58,408 nt of DNA, taken from Kiloniellaceae bacterium. Lineage in GTDB: Bacteria; Pseudomonadota; Alphaproteobacteria; Kiloniellales; Kiloniellaceae. Positions 10,484 through 18,547 of the stretch are shown here, piece after piece. The position numbers and the translations under genes were made by a program. Location: contig WHTV01000017.1 in assembly GCA_009377535.1 (NCBI GenBank), forward strand, positions 1-58,408. The letters run 5' to 3'. Each line of letters opens with the position of its first letter. The stretch's first letter is position 1. The notes beneath the pieces were generated by a model, which did no database searches, was not told the origin of the DNA, and saw only the letters and a program-made list of their open reading frames with translations.

Positions 10484-11303
10484 GCGTAGAGCCCTGCTGG
10501 AGAAGTTCCAGGGCATGAAGCGTCGGGGTGAGGCCATCATCGGCGGCGGCGCCGGCACCGGCCTCTCCGCCAAGTGTGAGGAGGCCGGCGGCATCGACCT
10601 GATCGTGATCTACAACTCCGGGCGCTACCGCATGGCCGGGCGCGGCTCGCTCTCCGGCTTGCTGGCCTATGGTAACGCCAACGAGATCGTCATGGAGATG
10701 GCCCGCGAGGTGCTGCCGGTCACCCACAACACGCCGGTGCTGGCCGGTGTCAACGGCACCGACCCCTTCTGCCTGTTCGACCGCTTCCTCGACGAGGTGA
10801 AGGCGGTCGGCTTTTCGGGCGTGCAGAACTTCCCGACCGTCGGCCTCATCGACGGCACCTTCCGCGCCAACCTGGAGGAGACCGGCATGTCCTACGGCCT
10901 GGAGGTGGACATGATCCGTCTGGCGCACCGGAAGGACCTGCTGACCACGCCCTACGTGTTCTGCGCGGACGACGCCGCCGCCATGGCGAAGGCCGGGGCG
11001 GATATCGTGGTCTGCCACCTGGGCCTCACCACCGGTGGGTCAATCGGCGCCGAGACGGCGCTGAAGCTGGAGGACTGCCCGGCCAAGGTGGACGCCTGGG
11101 CGGCGGCGGCCCTGAAGGTGAACCCCGACATCCTCGTGCTGGTGCACGGCGGCCCCGTCTCCATGCCGGAGGACGCCACCTATGTGCTGAACAACACCGA
11201 AGCCTGCCACGGGTTCTACGGCGCCTCCTCGATGGAGCGCCTGCCCACGGAAGTGGCACTGACTGAGCAGACCCGGGCCTTCAAGGCCATCGGCAGTCGC
11301 TGA
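10470..11303 (+). CDS. Phosphoenolpyruvate hydrolase-family TIM-barrel protein
   Basis: This 277-residue protein is the intact member of the three barrels in this locus. It shows [10 protein letters not shown] at residues about 15-24, [22 protein letters not shown], the E-V-D-M-I-R-L-A-H helix, C-H-L-G-L-T-T-G-G and a final H-G-G-P strand. It overlaps the UPF0261 fusion gene by 14 bp, so the two are co-translated. In tomato Tm-1 the equivalent domains are one chain. The family name reflects homology to PEP-utilising enzymes; the real reaction is not established. Confidence 0.88.
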
Positions 11304-11317
11304 TTGGGAGGAAGATC

Positions 11318-13381
11318 ATGAGTAGCGGACTGATCGGCGCCATCATTCTCTGGCTCATCGTCGCGGTCATCGGCATCGCGGTGATCGTCTACCTGCTGAA
11401 CTGGCTCTACCACCGCTCGACGAAGGAGGTCTCCTTCGTGCGCACCGGCTTCGGCGGCGAGACCGTGGTGATCAACGGCGGTGCCCTGGTGCTGCCGATC
11501 GTCCACGAGGTGACGCCGGTCAACATGAACGTGCTGCGCATCCCGGTGGCGCGCGGCCGCGAGCAGGCAGTGATCACCCGAGACCGCATGCGGGTCGACA
11601 TCGAGGCCGAGTTCTTCGTCCGCGTCGCGCAGCAGCCGGAGGCTGTCGCCGCGGCCGCCGCCACCCTCGGCCGCCGCACCATGGACGCGGAACGTTTGGC
11701 CGACCTGCTGTCCGGCAAGTTCGTAGGCGCCCTGCGCTCGGTCGCCGCCGAGATGACCCTGGACGAGATGCACGAGAAGCGCGGCGACTACGTGTCCGCC
11801 GTCGAGGCACGCGCCGCCGACGCCCTGGCGAGGAACGGCCTGGAGCTGGAATCGGTCGCCATCACCGACCTAGACCAGACCGACCTGGAGTTCTTCAACC
11901 CGGCCAACCGCTTCGACGCCGAGGGCCTGACCCAGCTGATCGAGGCCATCGAGATCCGCCGTAAGGCGCGCAACGACATCGAGCAGAGCTCGATGGTGGC
12001 GATCCGCAGCCGCAACCTGGAGGCCGAGAAGGAGACCCTGAACCTCGAGCGTGAGAGCGAGAGCGCGCGCCTTGCCCAGGAGCGCGAGATCGAAGCCCTG
12101 CGCGCCGCCCAGCGGACCGGCATCGTGCGCGACCAGGTGGAGCGCGAGGCCGAGGCCGCCCACGCGCGCATCACCACCGAGCAGGAAACCCGCGAGTTGG
12201 AAATCACCCGCCGCCGCTCCCTGGAAGCCGCCGAGATCAGGGCGCAGCAGGAGATCGAGCAGTCGCGCATCGCCCAGGAGCTGGCCCTGGAGAAGGCGCG
12301 CATCGAGCGCGAGAAAGTCCTGCGCCACGCGCAGATCGCCCAGCGTCACGCCAGCGAGACGGCGGAAATCTCGGCCGGCGAGGACGTCGAGCGGGCACGC
12401 ATCGTCTCCGAGCGGCAGCTGCGCGAGGCGCGCATCGTCGCCGAGGAGGAGACCGAGGTGCGCGAGGCCGCCCGCGGGCAGCAGGTGGAGGCTGCCCGCA
12501 TCGCCGCGCAGCAGGCGGTCGAGAGCGCCCGCGTCGCCCAAGAGCAGGTGCTCAGCAAGGCACGCATCGAGCGCGACCGGCTGCAGCGCTCGCAGCAGAT
12601 CGCCCAGCGCCAATCCATCGACGAAGCGGAGATCTCCGCCCGCGAGGAGGTCGAGCGCGCCCGCATCGCCTCCGAGCGCGGCCTCAACGAGGCGCGCATC
12701 CTCCAGGAGCGCGACCTGAAGCGGCTGGAGATCGAGCGCAGCCAAGCCCTCGAGCTGGCCGAACTGGAGCGCCAGATCGCCCTGTTGGAAAAACAGATCG
12801 AGGAGGCCGACGCCCGAGCCGCCAGCGAGGCCGCCCGAGCAAAGGCAGTCGTCGCGGCCGAGAAGGTCACCACGCTGCGCGAGACCGAGGTGGCCGAACG
12901 CCTGGCCGCCATCGACCGCCTGCTGGCGACGAAGAATGCCGACACCGCCAAGACCGCGGCCGAGGCGGATCGCATCACCGCCGCCGCCGCGGCCGAGGCA
13001 CAGCGCCTGCGGAACGAGGCGGAGAACGTGCTGAGCGCCGATGCCCGCGCCTCTCTGCTGCGTGCCAAGCTGATCGACCGCCTGGAAGGCATCGTGCGCG
13101 AGAGCGTGAAGCCGATGGAGAAGATCGAGGGTATCAGGATCCTCCACGTCGACGGCCTGGCCGGCAACGGCGGCGGTGGCGGCCACCGCTCGCCGACCGA
13201 CGAGGTGATCGAGAGCGCGTTGCGCTATCGCGCCCAGGCGCCGCTGATCGACGAAATGATGAAGGAGATTGGCGTCGAGGGCTCCAGTGTGGCGCGCATG
13301 GGCGACATCTTCCGCTCGGCGCGCGATGCCCAGAGCCTCGCCAAGGAAGCCGAGTCGAAGAAAAGCAAGAAGGACGACTGA
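11318..13381 (+). CDS. Flotillin/YqiK-like SPFH domain membrane protein
   Basis: This 687-residue protein has one N-terminal transmembrane helix (residues about 5-28), an SPFH/band-7 domain at about 40-205 (I-P-V-A-R-G-R-E-Q-A-V-I-T-R-D, then F-F-V-R-V), and a very long Glu/Arg/Ala-rich coiled coil at about 215-560. A tail holds a Gly-rich loop (G-N-G-G-G-G-G) and a Lys-rich C-terminus. It resembles E. coli YqiK and other bacterial flotillins that organise membrane patches. The coiled coil contains an 88-residue duplication described separately. It sits 14 bp after the barrel gene and 3 bp before the SRPBCC gene, so it is part of the same operon; a role as membrane scaffold for the transporter or enzymes is inference. 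Confidence 0.85.
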   Translation: MSSGLIGAIILWLIVAVIGIAVIVYLLNWLYHRSTKEVSFVRTGFGGETVVINGGALVLPIVHEVTPVNMNVLRIPVARGREQAVITRDRMRVDIEAEFFVRVAQQPEAVAAAAATLGRRTMDAERLADLLSGKFVGALRSVAAEMTLDEMHEKRGDYVSAVEARAADALARNGLELESVAITDLDQTDLEFFNPANRFDAEGLTQLIEAIEIRRKARNDIEQSSMVAIRSRNLEAEKETLNLERESESARLAQEREIEALRAAQRTGIVRDQVEREAEAAHARITTEQETRELEITRRRSLEAAEIRAQQEIEQSRIAQELALEKARIEREKVLRHAQIAQRHASETAEISAGEDVERARIVSERQLREARIVAEEETEVREAARGQQVEAARIAAQQAVESARVAQEQVLSKARIERDRLQRSQQIAQRQSIDEAEISAREEVERARIASERGLNEARILQERDLKRLEIERSQALELAELERQIALLEKQIEEADARAASEAARAKAVVAAEKVTTLRETEVAERLAAIDRLLATKNADTAKTAAEADRITAAAAAEAQRLRNEAENVLSADARASLLRAKLIDRLEGIVRESVKPMEKIEGIRILHVDGLAGNGGGGGHRSPTDEVIESALRYRAQAPLIDEMMKEIGVEGSSVARMGDIFRSARDAQSLAKEAESKKSKKDD
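12293..12725 (+). repeat. 264-bp duplication inside the flotillin-like coiled coil
   Basis: The segment encoding K-A-R-I-E-R-E-K...I-A-Q-R...A-E-I-S-A...V-E-R-A-R-I-V-S-E-R starting at 12293 recurs at 12557 as K-A-R-I-E-R-D-R...I-A-Q-R...A-E-I-S-A...V-E-R-A-R-I-A-S-E-R. The offset is 264 bp, or 88 residues, which is eight 11-residue (hendecad) coiled-coil repeats. The second copy is traceable to about 12725. Confidence 0.65.
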
Positions 13382-13384
13382 CGC

Positions 13385-13822
13385 ATGGCGGAGGTCTACA
13401 CCTCGTCCGTCATCGCGGCGCCGGCCGACCGGGTCTGGGCGCGTATTCGCGATTTCAACGGGTTGCCGAACTGGCACCCGCTGATCACGGAGAGCCTCAT
13501 CGAGGCCGCTGCGCCGGCCGACCAGGTCGGCTGCGTGCGCGCCTTCCGCCTGAAGGACGGCGGCTTCATCCGCGAGAAGCTGTTGGCCCTCTCCGACTAC
13601 GACTTCTCCTGCACCTATACCATTCTCGAATCGCCGATGGGCGTCGAGAACTACGTCGCCACCTTGAAGCTGACGCCGGTGACCGATGGCGACCGCAGCT
13701 TCGCCGAGTGGTCGGCGAGCTTCGACTGCGCGCCGGAGCGCGAGACCGAGCTTATCGCCAACATCGGCGACAACGTGTTCCAGGGTGGCTTCGAGGCCCT
13801 GAAGCGGCTCTTCGGAGACTGA
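13385..13822 (+). CDS. SRPBCC family protein (polyketide cyclase/START-like)
   Basis: This 145-residue protein covers a whole SRPBCC ligand-binding fold: S-S-V-I-A-A-P-A-D-R-V-W-A-R-I-R-D-F-N-G at the start, W-H-P near residue 37, then G-C-V-R-A-F-R-L and a C-terminal helix ending F-E-A-L-K-R-L-F. Such proteins bind hydrophobic ligands in a deep cavity. It starts 3 bp after the flotillin-like gene and lies 1 bp before a second SRPBCC domain that is fused to an oxidoreductase; the two are similar across their length and look like a tandem duplication. Confidence 0.85.
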   Translation: MAEVYTSSVIAAPADRVWARIRDFNGLPNWHPLITESLIEAAAPADQVGCVRAFRLKDGGFIREKLLALSDYDFSCTYTILESPMGVENYVATLKLTPVTDGDRSFAEWSASFDCAPERETELIANIGDNVFQGGFEALKRLFGD

Positions 13823-13823
13823 C

Positions 13824-15308
13824 GTGGTCCAGGTGCAGCGCTCGACCGTGCTGGACGCGCCGCTGGAAGCGGTGTGGGAAGTGCTGCGCGACTTCAACGG
13901 CCACGACCGCTGGCACCCCGCGGTGACGACCAGCCGGCTGGAGGACGGCCGGCGCAGCGACCAGGTGGGCACGGTGCGCGACTTCCGCCTCACCGGCGGC
14001 GAGCGGGTGCGCGAGCAACTCTTGAGCCTCTCCGATCGGGACCACAGGTTCCGCTATGCCATCGTCGAGAGCGACCTCCCCTTGAATGACTACTTCGCCG
14101 AGGTGGCGCTGAAACCGGTGACCGACGGCAACCGCACCTTCTGGAGTTGGACCTCGCGCTTCCGTCCGCCGCCAGGGCGCGAGCGCGAGCTGACGCAGCT
14201 GGTGGCCGAGGGCATCTACGCGGCGGGCTTCGCGGCGGTCCGCGCGCTGGTCGAGCGCCGCGCCGCTGCACGGCCGCCGAGCCGGCCGGCCGTCACGCCC
14301 GGCGCCGCGGCTGAGGGCGCCCTGCCTGGCGAGGCCGTCATCATCGAGCGCCACGGCGGACCGGACCAGCTGCGCCTCGTGCCGGTCCAGGCGCTGCGCC
14401 CCGGCCCAGGCGAGGCGCGCCTGCGGCAGACCGCCATAGGTGTGAACTTCATCGACGTCTACTGCCGCACCGGCACTTTCGACCTACTGCAGCCGCCCGG
14501 CGTGCCAGGCATGGAGGCGGCGGGCATCGTGCTCGACCTCGGCCCCGGCGTGCGCCATCTGCGCGACGGCCAGCGTGTCGCCTACGCCTGCCCGCCGGTC
14601 GGCGCTTACGCCACCGTGCGGACCATGAAGGCCGACCTGCTGGTGCCGCTGCCGGACAGCGTGAGCGACGAGGTCGCCGCCGCCATCCTGCTGAAAGGCA
14701 TGGCGGCGGAATTTCTGCTGCACCGCGTGCACAAGCTTCAGCCCGGCGAGACTGTGCTCGTCTATGCGCCGGCCGGTGGGGTCGGGCGCCTCCTCTGCCA
14801 GTGGGCTTCCCACCTCGGCGCCCGGGTCATCGGCGCCACCTCCTCACCGGAGAAGGCGGCGGCTGCGCGCGCGGCCGGCGCCCATGACGTCATCCTGCCC
14901 GGGCCTGACAGCCTGGAAGACCAGGTGAAGGCGCTGACCGGCGGGCGCGGCGCCGACGTCATCTTCGACGCCGTGGGGCGCGACAGCTTTGCGCATTCGG
15001 TGAAGGCGCTGGCCGACTGCGGGCATCTCGTCAGCTACGGCCAGGCCTCCGGCGCGATCGGCAGCTGGGACATCGGCTCTCTGGCGTCCAACTCGGCGAC
15101 CGTCTCGCGGCCCGCCTTCGGACACTACACCGACACGCCGGAGAAGGTGGCGGCGATCACCCGGCGTCTCTTCCAGGCCCTGGCGGACGGCGTCGTCACG
15201 GCGGAGGTCGGCCAGCGATTCCCGCTCGCCGAGGCGGCCGAGGCGCATCGCGCGCTGGAAAGCCGCCGCACCCTGGGCTCGACAATCCTGCTGCCGGGAG
15301 GGCGATGA
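13824..15308 (+). CDS. SRPBCC domain fused to a quinone oxidoreductase (MDR family)
   Basis: This 494-residue protein starts at GTG 13824. Residues about 1-145 are an SRPBCC domain parallel to the upstream protein (L-D-A-P-L-E-A-V-W-E-V-L-R-D-F-N-G, W-H-P). A linker at about 146-168 leads to a zinc-independent NADPH:quinone oxidoreductase (about 170-494) with G-V-N-F-I-D-V-Y-C-R-T-G, the nucleotide loop Y-A-P-A-G-G-V-G-R-L and G-A-D-V-I-F-D-A-V-G. The cysteine pattern of zinc alcohol dehydrogenases is absent. The fusion suggests substrate presentation by the SRPBCC cavity to the reductase, which is inference. Its stop overlaps the alpha/beta hydrolase start. Confidence 0.88.
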   Translation: MVQVQRSTVLDAPLEAVWEVLRDFNGHDRWHPAVTTSRLEDGRRSDQVGTVRDFRLTGGERVREQLLSLSDRDHRFRYAIVESDLPLNDYFAEVALKPVTDGNRTFWSWTSRFRPPPGRERELTQLVAEGIYAAGFAAVRALVERRAAARPPSRPAVTPGAAAEGALPGEAVIIERHGGPDQLRLVPVQALRPGPGEARLRQTAIGVNFIDVYCRTGTFDLLQPPGVPGMEAAGIVLDLGPGVRHLRDGQRVAYACPPVGAYATVRTMKADLLVPLPDSVSDEVAAAILLKGMAAEFLLHRVHKLQPGETVLVYAPAGGVGRLLCQWASHLGARVIGATSSPEKAAAARAAGAHDVILPGPDSLEDQVKALTGGRGADVIFDAVGRDSFAHSVKALADCGHLVSYGQASGAIGSWDIGSLASNSATVSRPAFGHYTDTPEKVAAITRRLFQALADGVVTAEVGQRFPLAEAAEAHRALESRRTLGSTILLPGGR

Positions 15309-16087
15309 TGGCGGATTTCCGGCTCGGCAGCCTGGTGGCGGAGATCGCGGGGGAAGGCTCCGCTGTGGTGATGGTGCACGGCCTCGGCGGCAGCTCCAAT
15401 TCCTTCCAGCCACTGATGGCCGGCCTTGGCGGCCATCAGGTGATCCGGCCCGATCTTCCCGGCGCCGGACGCTCGGCGCTGAGGCCCGGCCAGCCCGGGC
15501 TCGCGGGACTGGTTCAGGCGCTGCGTGATCTGCTGCGCGCCTGCGAGGTTACGCGCGCCGATCTGGTCGGCCACTCGATGGGCACCCTGGTCTGCCAACA
15601 CCTGGCGGCGGCCGAGCCGAAGCTGGTCACCAGCCTCACCCTCTACGGCCCGATCCTCGATCCGCCCGAGGCCGGGCGCGCCGGCCTGAAGGAGCGCGCG
15701 GCGCTGGCCCGCCGCGACGGCATGGCGGCGATCGCCGACGCCGTCTCCACCGCGAGCCTCTCGCCCGCCACCCGCAGGGACAATGCGGCCGCCGTCGCCT
15801 TCGTGCGCGAAAGCCTGCTGCGCCAGGACCCGGCCGGCTACGCCGCCCACTGCGAGGCACTGGCGGAAGCCAAGCCCGCCGTCCACCGGGCCATCGTCTG
15901 CCCGACGCTGCTGGTGACCGGCACCGACGACCCGGTGGCACCGCCGGAGATGTCGCGGCGGCTCGCCGGCCTCATCCGCGGCGCCGTTGTGGAGATCCTG
16001 CCGGACTGCGGCCACTGGCCGATGATCGAGGCACCGGCGGCCGCCCTGCGGCTGCTTGAGGGCCGCCTGAAAGAGACAACGACGTGA
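15305..16087 (+). CDS. Alpha/beta hydrolase
   Basis: This 260-residue protein has the oxyanion motif H-G-L-G-G-S at residues about 25-30, nucleophile elbow G-H-S-M-G with Ser91, a general acid in T-G-T-D-D-P near 213 and His in D-C-G-H-W-P near 238, so the triad is complete. Length and spacing resemble 3-oxoadipate enol-lactonase-like enzymes, but the substrate is unknown. ATG 15305 overlaps the oxidoreductase stop by four bases; ATG 15308 is equally possible. No signal peptide, so cytoplasmic. Confidence 0.85.
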   Translation: MMADFRLGSLVAEIAGEGSAVVMVHGLGGSSNSFQPLMAGLGGHQVIRPDLPGAGRSALRPGQPGLAGLVQALRDLLRACEVTRADLVGHSMGTLVCQHLAAAEPKLVTSLTLYGPILDPPEAGRAGLKERAALARRDGMAAIADAVSTASLSPATRRDNAAAVAFVRESLLRQDPAGYAAHCEALAEAKPAVHRAIVCPTLLVTGTDDPVAPPEMSRRLAGLIRGAVVEILPDCGHWPMIEAPAAALRLLEGRLKETTT

Positions 16088-16113
16088 CCCTGCTGAAAGG
16101 GAGGACCTGAGCC

Positions 16114-17448
16114 ATGTCCGATAACGCCTTTGCCGGTTGGGGCGGCAGCCGCCCCGCAGCCAGCGACAACGAAATCACCTTCACCAACGTGCGCATCCTC
16201 GATGCTACCGGCGAGCCGCCCTACGCCGGCGAGGTGGCGGTCGGGGGAAACCGCATCAAGCGCGTCACCCGCCAGGGCAGCGGCTTCAGCTGGGGTGCGA
16301 CCGGGCAGCGCCGCATCGACGGGCGCGGCGCCACCCTGATGCCGGGCCTCATCGATGCCCACCTGCACCTCAGCTGGAACAACGCGCCAGGCATTGCGCC
16401 GATCCAGATGATGCCGGTCGAAGAGCACGTGCTCTCCACGATCGAGATGGCCAAGGTGGTGCTCGATGCCGGCTTCACCGCCGGGCGCGGCGCCGCCGCC
16501 GCCAAGCCCCGCCTCGACGTGGTTGTGCGCGACGCTATCAACGCCGGGCGCATTCCGGGCCCGCGCTACACCGCCGCCGGGCCGGAGATCACCACGGTCG
16601 GCGGCCTCGGCGACACCGCGCCGCCGCACATCCCCCACGAGGGCCTCAACCTCGGCATCGTAGTCTCAGGACCGGAGGAGATCCGCCGCACCGTGCGCGA
16701 GCTCATCAAGCACGGCGTCGACACCATCAAGCTGAATCTCTCCGGCGAGGAGATCACCGGTATGGGCGCCGAGGAAACGCCGATGTCCGAGGAGGAGGTC
16801 GCCATGGCGGTGCGCGAAGCCCGCTGCCGCAACAAGACGCTGGCCGCCCACGCGCGCTCCTCGGACTCCATCAAGCAGTGCGTGAAGCACGGCATCGAGT
16901 TCATCTACCACGCCTCCTTCGCTGACAACGAGGCGCTCGACCTGCTCGAGGCGCACAAGGACAGGCACTTCGTGGCGCCGGGCCTCGCCTGGCTGATCAA
17001 CACCGCGCGCAACGCCGGCGACTACGGCATCAGGCCCGGATCGCCGGTCACCACCGCCTACGAGCGCGAGCTGGAGAACGCGGTGGAGACCATGAAGAAG
17101 ATGCACCGTCGCGGCATCCGCGTGTTGATCGGCGGCGACTACGGCTTCGCCTGGACGCCCATGGGGACCAACGCCAAGGACCTCGAGTACTTCGTCGACC
17201 TGCTCGGATTCTCTCCGATGGAGGCCATCCGCGCGGCTACGGCTTATGGCGGCCAGATCATGGGTCTGGGCAGCGAGCTTGGTATGATCCGCGAGGGCTA
17301 TCTGGCCGATCTGCTGCTGGTCGACGGCGATCCGGCGAGCGACGTGCGCGTGCTGCAGGACAAGAGCCGGCTCATTGCCATCATGAAAGACGGCAGATTC
17401 CACAAGGCTCCGAACGGCGTGGGCACGGAGCTGCGCCTGACCGCCTGA
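16114..17448 (+). CDS. Metal-dependent amidohydrolase
   Basis: This 444-residue enzyme has the amidohydrolase-superfamily layout: a small N-terminal beta domain, D-A-H-L-H-L (residues about 87-92) binding the first metal, T-I-K-L-N-L with a lysine of the kind that is carboxylated (near 206), histidines in A-A-H-A-R-S and Y-H-A-S-F, and I-G-G-D-Y-G-F near 345 in the position of the catalytic Asp strand. It ends the long plus-strand operon, 26 bp after the hydrolase, with a GGGAGG site upstream. It likely opens a cyclic amide, lactam or related bond in the compound processed by this locus; the exact substrate is unknown. Confidence 0.85.
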   Translation: MSDNAFAGWGGSRPAASDNEITFTNVRILDATGEPPYAGEVAVGGNRIKRVTRQGSGFSWGATGQRRIDGRGATLMPGLIDAHLHLSWNNAPGIAPIQMMPVEEHVLSTIEMAKVVLDAGFTAGRGAAAAKPRLDVVVRDAINAGRIPGPRYTAAGPEITTVGGLGDTAPPHIPHEGLNLGIVVSGPEEIRRTVRELIKHGVDTIKLNLSGEEITGMGAEETPMSEEEVAMAVREARCRNKTLAAHARSSDSIKQCVKHGIEFIYHASFADNEALDLLEAHKDRHFVAPGLAWLINTARNAGDYGIRPGSPVTTAYERELENAVETMKKMHRRGIRVLIGGDYGFAWTPMGTNAKDLEYFVDLLGFSPMEAIRAATAYGGQIMGLGSELGMIREGYLADLLLVDGDPASDVRVLQDKSRLIAIMKDGRFHKAPNGVGTELRLTA

Positions 17449-17459
17449 GAACCGCCCGC

Positions 17460-17473
17460 AGCCCTTCAGGGCT
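17460..17473. terminator. Small hairpin between convergent genes
   Basis: AGCCC-TTCA-GGGCT forms a five-pair stem with a four-base loop in the 31-bp gap between the amidohydrolase and the ABC ATPase, which converge here. There is no T-run on either strand, so it is at best a weak or Rho-assisted terminator. Confidence 0.3.
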
Positions 17474-17479
17474 TGCCGC

Positions 17480-18547
17480 CTAGCCGCGCACGAGCGTCAC
17501 GCCGCGGCGGGCAAGGTCGACGGTGACCCTGTCGCCCGCCTCGGCAGGACGATCGATGTCGGGGTCGACGACAAAGACCTCGCCGAGCGGGGTCGCGAGC
17601 GTGTACTCCATGTGGCTGCCGAGGTAGGTGGCCTTCAGCACGTCCGCGACAAAGGCGCCGGCCGCACCGTTGCGGGCGATACGGATCGCCTCTGGGCGGA
17701 TGGCGACCTTCACCACGCCAGGCCCGAGGCCGCGCGCCGGCAGCCGACGCTGGACGGCGCCGATGCGCACCAGGGCCTCGCCGTCCTCCACAGCATCGAT
17801 CTCGGCCTCGACAAGATTGGCATCGCCGATGAAGTCGGCGACGAAGTTGTCCGCCGGCGCCTCGTAGAGATCGCGTGGGCTGCCCTGCTGGGCGATCTCG
17901 GCGTTGCGCATGACGATGATGCGGTCGGAAACTGCCAGGGCCTCCTCCTGATCGTGGGTGACGTATACCGAGGTGAGACCCAGCTTCTGCTGCAGCTCGC
18001 GGATGTCCTCGCGCACGCGCCGGCGCAGCTTGGCATCGAGGTTGGAGAGCGGCTCGTCGAACAGCATCACCGCCGGCTCCAGCACCAGGGCGCGGGCGAC
18101 GGCGACGCGCTGCTGCTGACCGCCGGAGAGTTCGCTCGGCAGGCGCTTGCCGTAGCCGGCAAGGCCGACCAGGCGCAGCCCCTCCTCCGCACGCTCGCGC
18201 ACCTCGTTCTTGTCAAAGCCGCTCATGGTCAGGCCGTAGGCAACATTCTCCCCCACGGTCATGTGCGGGAACAGCGCATAAGACTGGAAGACCATGGAAA
18301 CGTCGCGATCAGTCGCCGGCAGCTGCGTCACGTCCTGATCGCCAATCAGGATGCGCCCGCCCGTCGCCATCTCCAGGCCGGCGATCATGCGCAGCGTCGT
18401 GGTCTTGCCGCAGCCGCTGGGGCCAAGCAGGGTGACCAGCGTGCCCGGCTCGATCTCGAAGGACACGGCATTCACCGCAACCACCGGGCCGAAGGCCTTG
18501 GTCACTCGATCGAACACCACGCGGGCCGCGTTGGAGCGAATCCTCAT
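17480..18547 (-). CDS. AfuC/PotA-type ABC transporter ATP-binding protein
   Basis: This 355-residue ATPase has Walker A G-P-S-G-C-G-K-T-T near residue 40, signature L-S-G-G-Q-Q-Q-R-V-A-V-A-R-A, Walker B V-M-L-F-D-E-P-L-S-N-L-D-A-K-L-R and a C-terminal TOBE domain, the build of iron(III)/spermidine/sugar-phosphate importers. The ATG at 18547 is chosen because it overlaps the permease stop by four bases (ATGA); longer in-frame extension upstream is permease DNA read in another frame. It powers the fused permease 18544-20760. Confidence 0.9.
   Translation of the reverse strand: MRIRSNAARVVFDRVTKAFGPVVAVNAVSFEIEPGTLVTLLGPSGCGKTTTLRMIAGLEMATGGRILIGDQDVTQLPATDRDVSMVFQSYALFPHMTVGENVAYGLTMSGFDKNEVRERAEEGLRLVGLAGYGKRLPSELSGGQQQRVAVARALVLEPAVMLFDEPLSNLDAKLRRRVREDIRELQQKLGLTSVYVTHDQEEALAVSDRIIVMRNAEIAQQGSPRDLYEAPADNFVADFIGDANLVEAEIDAVEDGEALVRIGAVQRRLPARGLGPGVVKVAIRPEAIRIARNGAAGAFVADVLKATYLGSHMEYTLATPLGEVFVVDPDIDRPAEAGDRVTVDLARRGVTLVRG

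Noticed and set aside
11870..13993. Long minus-strand frame opposite the flotillin-like gene
   Set aside because: Mirror of the coiled-coil codons, rich in Leu/Gly/Asp repeats, with no independent start site.
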